A DNA stretch of 64,000 nucleotides from Orientia tsutsugamushi str. Boryong (GTDB taxonomy: Bacteria > Pseudomonadota > Alphaproteobacteria > Rickettsiales > Rickettsiaceae). Positions 58,498 to 64,000 of this stretch are shown piece after piece. The first letter of the stretch is position 1. Each line of letters begins with the position of its first letter. The stretch spans positions 1,798,001 to 1,862,000 of the forward strand of contig NC_009488.1 in the NCBI RefSeq assembly GCF_000063545.1. The letters are read 5' to 3'. Made by a program: the position numbers and the translations under genes. Below the pieces are notes generated by a model. The model did no database searches. It had not been told where the DNA came from and saw only the letters and a list, made by a program, of their open reading frames with translations.

Positions 58498-59145
58498 ACA
58501 TAAATTTAGGATATAAATATATTACTTATAGTGGACAAAAATCTTATAATGGAGTAGCAATCTTATCCAGAATTTCATTTGAATCTACGTTTGCAATAAA
58601 TCTATATAATGATGAAAAAAAGCATATTGCTATTAACATAGGAGAGTTAAGCATCCATAATTTTTATGTACCTGCAGGAGGAGATATTCCGGCTGCAAAT
58701 GTAAATATAAAGTTTAAGCATAAATTATGCTATGTTGATTTTATGAATGCTTGGTTTTTGAATAATAAGTCTAAAAAAGATAAGATTATACTGCTTGGAG
58801 ACCTTAATATTGCGCCATTAGAAAGTGATGTATGGTCAAGTTATCAATTACGCAATGTTGTGTCTCATACAGATATTGAACGAAAAAAATTAATGCATAA
58901 TATTACTAGCTTTGATTGGATTGATGCAGTGCGCTTTTTTTCAGGTAAACACGAAAAATTGTATTCCTGGCGGAGCTATCAAAATGTCGACTGGAGTAAA
59001 TCCGATCGCGGCCACAGGCTAGATCATATATGGATTAGTTATCCTTTAGAGAATCCAAAATTAAATCTTGTATAATCATCAAAGATGCCAGGGGATGGGA
59101 TATGCCATCTGATCATGTTCTAGTTATGCTAGAAATAGAAACTTA
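58498..59145 (+). pseudogene. xthA: Exodeoxyribonuclease III, 5'-truncated and frameshifted
   Basis: Conceptual product INLGYKYITYSGQKSYNGVA, LLGDLNIAPLESDVWSSYQL (GDxNxAP motif) and RGHRLDHIWIS, then a frameshift near 59070 and WDMPSDHVLVMLEIET with the catalytic SDH. The first 70 or so residues, with the catalytic Asn and Glu, are replaced by integrase sequence. XthA removes 3' blocks and cleaves at AP sites. Its loss would be a real gap unless another AP endonuclease is encoded elsewhere. Confidence 0.85.
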
Positions 59146-59284
59146 AATGCTATATCAACCTACTGCGGTATTTAAAAACTAAGATACAAGCTCAAGTTTA
59201 TACTGAACATTGAGAAGTCTATTCTTTAAGGCCTCAATGTCCTTAACATGTACTTTTCATGCAGTTGTTCGAACTAGATCGTTC

Positions 59285-59400
59285 TATATAGCAACCCTCT
59301 TCTCTCATTTCTTTATTTATCTTGCCTTTTTCATACATTTGATTTATTCATCTAGCAATATCCATTTTTAATTTCTGTATCTTCTTAAGTTAAATTATCT
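59285..59400 (-). pseudogene. RAGE integrase small fragment
   Basis: The minus strand reads KLKMDIARWINQMYEKGKINKE, matching LKSDIAKGINPMDERRKINK of the integrase at 7920-8000. So integrase scraps flank the xthA remnant in opposite orientations. Confidence 0.7.
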
Positions 59401-59452
59401 TTTCCTTTCTTTCTCAGATTATATTGAAACTCTAGTTTTCAAAGTTATTTAA

Positions 59453-60001
59453 TTAAAAATATTTAATACATGCTTTCAAGTAAGAATATCCAGTAATAAT
59501 AGTCAAGATTGCTGCTATCCACAAAGTAATTTGTCCTACTATATCTAACATATGAATTCCAGATCCCTTAGAACCTAATAGTAAAATAGCTAAAGCAGAA
59601 AATTGACATGTAGTTTTTATTTTTGCAAGCCTAGATACTGGAACACTAACTTTAATTTGGCTTAAGAATTCTCTCATGCCAGCTACTAAAAATTCTCGAC
59701 ATAAAATTAATAAGCATGGTAACTCTTGAGCTCTTCTAAATTTTACTATCATTATAAGAATGCTGCCAACTAATAATTTATCAGCAATATGATCAAGCAT
59801 TCTACCAAAACTGCTATGTAAATTAAGTTTTCTAGCTATATACCCATCAAAAAAATCTGTTATACCAGCAATAACGAATAATGTAGCTGCCAATTGATGG
59901 GAAAAAATAACATCATCAAAATAAAAAGTAATTAGTATAATTGGTATTATACTAATTCTAGTAGCTGTTAGAATATTTGGTATTTTTCTGGTTAACTGCA
60001 T
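59453..60001 (-). CDS. pgsA: CDP-diacylglycerol-glycerol-3-phosphate 3-phosphatidyltransferase
   Basis: 182 residues, four to six helices. The CDP-alcohol phosphotransferase motif is present as [20 protein letters not shown] followed by LDHIADK (D-G-x2-A-R-x8-G-x3-D-x3-D). It makes phosphatidylglycerophosphate in the inner membrane, the first step to phosphatidylglycerol. Normal length; start ATG 60001. 60002-60220 contains no gene. Intact. Confidence 0.95.
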   Translation of the reverse strand: MQLTRKIPNILTATRISIIPIILITFYFDDVIFSHQLAATLFVIAGITDFFDGYIARKLNLHSSFGRMLDHIADKLLVGSILIMIVKFRRAQELPCLLILCREFLVAGMREFLSQIKVSVPVSRLAKIKTTCQFSALAILLLGSKGSGIHMLDIVGQITLWIAAILTIITGYSYLKACIKYF

Positions 60002-60219
60002 ATTGTTTTTAGCTCTTTAATAATTCTTTAAGACTACGGTTATAAAATTATTCTATAAGAAATTAAACATATACATATATACTGTTGCTTACTGCAACTA
60101 TTTTTTGTTCTATTATATGAGATTTTTATTGTCTAGCATTACAAATTAATTTGTTTAAAGATATAAATACAATTGATTATTTGTGATAACAGAATTGGGA
60201 TTTTATCTGAAAAAGCGAA

Positions 60220-60480
60220 AAAGATAAATCATTAGCTTAGATAGAAAGAGAAAATGTTGAGTTATGAAGAAAAATTTAAATAAAAAATTAATAATCCAAC
60301 ATAAAAAATGTATTGTGAAAGTATACTATTTAATAAACAATCTTTGCAAGATATATCAAAAGTTGGAAAGAAAGAGGTTAATACCAAGTAGTAATCAAAG
60401 AACCAGAGATAAACTGTTATCCTTATGTAGCTTATTAACAAAAAGATGTAAGTTTTTATAAAATTATTAAGCGAGTATGG
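60220..60480 (+). pseudogene. IS982 transposase N-terminal fragment
   Basis: Begins MLSYEEKFK-like (frame varies), then CIVKVYYLINNLCKIYQKLE and RKRLIPSSNQRTRDK, homologous to the copy at 22861-23115 without its MITE insertion. Lost after about 60480. Confidence 0.75.
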
Positions 60481-60494
60481 AAGCACCTTTCTCC

Positions 60495-60545
60495 TAACAA
60501 AGAAAACAGTACGAGCGAATTAGTTCGTATACGGCTCAAGCACAA
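60495..60545 (-). mobile_element. Group II intron domain V-like scrap
   Basis: The minus strand reads TTGAGCCGTATACGAACTAA and TTCGCTCGTACTG, a domain V-like hairpin. The rest of the intron is not seen. Confidence 0.45.
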
Positions 60546-61085
60546 TGTACCCTATAAACGTCAATTTAGGATAAGGAGTCAGGAGAAGAAGAAGAGATAG
60601 GATGGTGATTAAGTTTAGAGATAGAATAACTAGCAAGAGAAGCAATTATATGAACAAAGAAATTAAGAGGAGAACGGTGTCTCTAGTATGCTCTAAATGC
60701 ATGTGTTTTTTTAGTACATTAAGGACAGACTCAATTAATGAACGTTTATTTAATAACTGCTTATCATCTATGTCTAATAAATATGTTTTCATATCTTTAA
60801 GAAGATTAGTAAATAAACGTAGACCATTGTAGAAGAGTTGATGAAATAACTCTTTAGATATGTAAGCTTTATCACCAAACAATTTACCAGATAAGCATTT
60901 AGAAAAAACTGAAGATACAGATAGGGTGCTTTTATTACATTTAGTAAATTTAACTAACATTTTATTTCACCTTTATTATTAATTACAAGATGAAGCTTAA
61001 AGCCTAAGAACCAGCCATAACTACTCTTACCAATTTTAGAAATTCTGTTGAAAAATCTATTACTGGAAATGCGTTTGTAATGAAG
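60546..61085 (-). pseudogene. IS982 transposase C-terminal half with terminus
   Basis: The minus strand gives TTNAFPVIDFSTEFLKLVR-like scraps (61085-60965), then MLVKFTKCNKSTLSVSSVFS, LSGKLFGDKAYISKELFHQL and NKRSLIESVLNVLKKHMHLE to 60646, the DDE core of IS982, and an element end TATAAACGTCAATTTAGGAT at about 60550. Truncated N-terminally where RAGE sequence starts. Confidence 0.8.
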
Positions 61086-61087
61086 AT

Positions 61088-62196
61088 CAGCAGCAAAATT
61101 TGAAGTTTAAATATACTGAATCTGATGATTTTATAGAAATTGAGTTAGTAGGAAATGAAAAAGAAGATCAACAGCAACAACAGAATTTGAATTTTTATGA
61201 GCTTAGTGATGTTAGTAATGACAAGCCATCAAACAATGATTATGAGCAAAACAGTAAGTTAGCAACTCCAGCTATTATCGATAATTCAGAGGTTGAAAAG
61301 AATGAATGCTGCCCCAAAAGAAAAAGACTAGCAGATTATTATCCACTAACACCAGAAGATGCAGTTATACTACAACGTATGTCTAGTAGAAGCTTCAACA
61401 TATACTTCATAAATCAATTACTGTTGAAGTTATCAAATAAATATTCATTCCGTTATTTTGAAAATAAGATAGCAGTGCTAAACTATATGGCAAAAGCCTT
61501 AGCAAATGAATTACTAACTACTGATCAGGCTAATAGTGGAAATTTTCGATTTAATGATGTAGGAAGATTTAAAGAACAGTATCTAGCAAATATTGAATCT
61601 GATACAGATCGTAGTATGAAGGCTCAGTTGAAGCGTAAAATAGCTGGAGTCTTTGAAGCAGATATGGCTTATAAAATTTTAACATCTTGTGATTTTGGGG
61701 TAGCAGTTTAAAACAAATATTACATCAAGTTGATTAAGAATATTTCACTGTCAGATAATATTAAATTCAAGATATTACAGGAGGTACGAGCTGTATATGG
61801 CAACGATATTGAGCTGTTACAAGTTATACCATTTGATGAATCAAAACAAGTTACCAATAGTACAACGGAGTATCAAAAAACAACAGTTTTACAGCAACAA
61901 ATAAGTGATGAAGATTACCTTTCAGAACTTAGTAAAGAGCTAGGTTCTAACTCTATATTGTTCAAAGTACGAAAATACATACTTCAACATTACGAATATA
62001 AGCAAGTTATTGATAAACTATGGTTTAGTAAATTAGAAGTTGTAAATGAAGATAGTGTTAATAAAAAAATATTCATCAAAGCAAAAACAGAATTTGAAGA
62101 TGATTACATTAGAAACAACTGTATGCAAGGTCTTGAATATGCTTTTAAAGCTCAAGGATTTTCTTTGAGTTAGTTAAGTTTAGTAATTTTAATAAA
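61088..62196 (+). pseudogene. RAGE DnaA-like replication protein (third locus), 5'-truncated, one stop, one frameshift
   Basis: The frame entering at about 61088 reads an acidic linker, RKRLADYYPLTPEDAVILQR and VLNYMAKALANELLTTDQAN. A TAA at 61709-61711 replaces CGA of the copy at 5269, and the same frame continues YYIKLIKNISLS to KAQGFSLS at 62173. One T is missing in GGATTTTCTTTGAG, so the native ending ELVKF is out of frame. The N-terminal winged-helix half was removed by the IS982 junction. Confidence 0.75.
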
Positions 62197-62210
62197 ATTT
62201 AAAGAGTGAT

Positions 62211-63211
62211 ATGGAAAAAGATCTTGCAAAGATTGCTCCAAATAATATTCAAGCAGAGCAAATGATACTTGGAGCAATTCTGATTAACAATCGTGCGCTA
62301 TATAACATTAACGAATTTTTACTGCCTAAACATTTTTATGAACCATTACATGGTAAAATATATAAGTCAATTAATCTCATTATTAGTAAAGGAATTAGAG
62401 CTACTGTAATTTCGCTCAAAAATATGCTAGGCAATGAACTCGCATTTGAGGAAATAGGTGGAGTGGATTATCTAGTTAAACTTACAACTTAGCATTAAGT
62501 ATAGTTAATGTTAATGAGTACGGCAAAATAGTATATGATCTCGCACTGCGGCGTTATTTAATTTAAATTAGAGAAAAAATAGTAACAAATGCATATTCTT
62601 CTACTTTAGCAGATTCAGCTATAAGTCAGATCGAAACTGCTGAATCTCAATTATATGATCTAGGTTCAAGAGGAACTTTAAGTAAAGGATTTATAAAATT
62701 ACAAACTTCAATTGAAGAATCATGGATATCAATTTCAGCTTCCATTCAGAATAAAAACTCTATTAATGGCATTAGTAGTGGACTACTGGATCTTGATTCA
62801 AAGCTTGGAGGATTTAAAAATTCTGACCTAATAATATTAGCTGGCAGGCCCTCAATTGGTAAAACTGCTTTAGGAGTTAACTTAGCTGTAAATGCTTGTA
62901 AATATTTTTTATCATCATCTACTCAACAAAATAGCAAAGTTTCTAATATAACACTATCAGTTGGCTTCTTTTCTTTAGAAATGTCATCTTAGCAAATCTC
63001 TACTCGAATTCTTTCTATAGAATCCGAAATTAATAGCTCTGCATTATTTAATGGAAAAATAGGTGAACAAGATGTTGATAAGTTGAAGACTGTACAAAAT
63101 AAAATACAAAAGTGGAATTTTTTTATAGATGATGCTCCAGCAACCTCGATATCTGCAATTAGATCTCGAGCTCGTAGACTTAAACGTACTCATAATTTAG
63201 CAATATTATTT
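62211..63211 (+). pseudogene. dnaB: DnaB-like replicative helicase, frameshifted and cut by IS5
   Basis: ATG 62211 starts MEKDLAKIAPNNIQAEQMIL. A lost T near 62488 breaks the frame, stops follow at about 62560 and 62990, and the C-terminal RecA-like domain is readable: [40 protein letters not shown] (Walker A), [11 protein letters not shown] and FIDDAPATSISAIRSRARRL (Walker B-like region). It is interrupted at 63212 by an IS5. It shows how the truncated copy at 6817 would have continued. Confidence 0.85.
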
Positions 63212-63278
63212 ATTAGACTTCTTTCGAAACTATACAATGATGTAAAATGGTGTTATAAAGATCTGATTTGAAGTAATA

Positions 63279-64000
63279 ATGAAATTAGATCAGATTAAAG
63301 AGTTAAAGGATGAAAAATTTCGTCGATTAACAGTAGTAAGGAAGGGAACATTCTCAAAGATGGTGGATATTTTGAGACAAGCTGATGGTCTTAAGAAATC
63401 AAAAGGTAGGGGTAAAAATAAGCTCAATTTCGATTTCGATGAACAGTTGCTGATGGACTTAGAATACCTTAGAGAATACCGTACTTATTTTCATATAGGT
63501 CAGAACTATGGAATTAGTGAAAGTTCAGCATATAAAGCTGTTAAATGGGTAGAAGATACACTAGTTAAACACCCAAACTTTGCTCTTCCAGGTCGTAAAG
63601 CTCTAATGAAGAGTGATATGAATTATGAAGTAGTCTTGATTGATGCTACTGAGACTCCTATAGAAAGACCTAAAAAAACAAAAATTCTATTATTCAGGAA
63701 AGAAGAAAAGGCATACACTAAAAACTCAAATAGTGGTAGACAAGAAAACGCACCAAGTAATATGTACAGATTTTTCTAACGGTAAAAAACATGACTTTAG
63801 ATTATTAGACCTCTTTCGAAACTGGTTAAGGTAGTTCAAAATTATAAATGCCAAAGATCAAAATAAATCTAAGAACGAATCTTTTACGTCTATTTCGATA
63901 TTTGTAAGCAATAATTTTGAACTACCTTAACCAGTTTCGAAAGAGGTCTATTTAAGAAATCCAAAATTCTTATCCATCCTAAGGTTAAAGCGATTACTGA
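63279..64000 (+). pseudogene. IS5 transposase (A7 tract) interrupted by MITE
   Basis: MKLDQIKELKDEKFRRLTVV, a local DFDEQ duplication-like variant near residue 52, then IDATETPIERPKKTKILLFR. The A-run is seven, so reading leaves the DDE frame in a third way and stops at 63779. A MITE then splits the remaining coding sequence before ITDTGYQ. Clearly inactive. Confidence 0.85.
63807..63949. mobile_element. IS5-derived MITE, 143 bp
   Basis: Flanked by ATT (63804-63806 and 63950-63952) inside IS5 coding sequence. Practically identical to 34121-34263. Confidence 0.93.

Larger units (their letters stand above)
63215..64000 (+). mobile_element. IS5-family element with nested MITE, running off the window
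   Basis: Left end AGACTTCTTTCGAAAC at 63215 with ATT at 63212-63214. A MITE sits at 63807-63949; IS5 sequence resumes at 63950 and continues to the window edge. Confidence 0.9.

Overview
The window looks like a chromosomal segment of an obligate intracellular Rickettsiales bacterium, almost certainly Orientia tsutsugamushi. The grounds are very low GC, short islands of alphaproteobacterial housekeeping genes scattered among decayed F-like conjugation modules (the Rickettsiales amplified genetic element, RAGE: integrase, traL-E-K-B-V-C-U-trbC-N-F-H-G, DnaA-like and DnaB-like replication genes, MobA/TraA relaxase, Toprim primase-like genes), a repeat-rich Sca-type autotransporter, and dense IS5, IS630, IS982 and group II intron debris. 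The species call is inference from gene content; no search was run.

Layout. 1-3264: tail of a RAGE (mobilisation protein tail, broken double-Toprim gene, broken Rpn/YhgA-like nuclease), ending in an att-like repeat. 3776-5046: core island with ndk and tRNA-Ser(GCT), plus an intron remnant holding an IS630 MITE. 5269-17390: decayed RAGE with DnaA-like and DnaB-like genes, integrase, traL/E/K/B/V/U, trbC, traN/F/H, traG and traC pieces and a DNA methylase fragment. Only traL, traK and traF still look whole. 17419-18288: RMD1/DUF155 gene. 18451-20860: inverted RAGE debris (traB, integrase N-terminus, att-like repeat). 20942-22021: heme A synthase. 22340-25945: nested mobile DNA. 25967-27148: Bcr-type MFS transporter. 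28262-34437: second RAGE front end (att-like repeat, integrase, traL-E-K, pilin candidate, traB, IS5, traV stub). 34437-36565 is an inverted copy of 7261-9390. 36566-38556: intron, IS5 and IS982 debris.

38545-52125 is the main housekeeping block: a ZnuB/ZnuC-like ABC transporter, a duplicated-domain YbaB, dnaX, the SRP RNA gene ffs, the autotransporter, an SBP-TRIC-like fusion, xseA, a PhnP-like metallo-hydrolase, a PAP2 phosphatase, rplU and rpmA. 52126-58190 is intron, IS630, IS5, relaxase and DnaA-like debris. tRNA-Ala(GGC) at 58192 is followed at once by an integrase fragment and a 5'-truncated xthA. pgsA follows, then IS982 debris, then a third replication module (DnaA-like and DnaB-like) cut by an IS5 that runs off the window.

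The main points of interest are: (1) an IS982 containing an IS5-derived MITE containing a group II intron, whose target duplication and original sequences can be reconstructed; (2) a 143-bp MITE derived from one end of the local IS5; (3) a canonical A AAA AAC slippery site with A7/A8/A9 length variation in the IS5 transposase, suggesting programmed -1 frameshifting; (4) a YbaB/EbfC protein made of two tandem YbaB domains beside dnaX; (5) a periplasmic binding protein fused to a TRIC-like membrane domain; (6) a double Toprim gene whose second copy has lost its acidic residues; (7) a 2.1-kb near-perfect inverted repeat 25 kb apart; and (8) integrase-proximal att-like repeats with GTTAAC motifs. 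I found no CRISPR array and no clear antiphage island.
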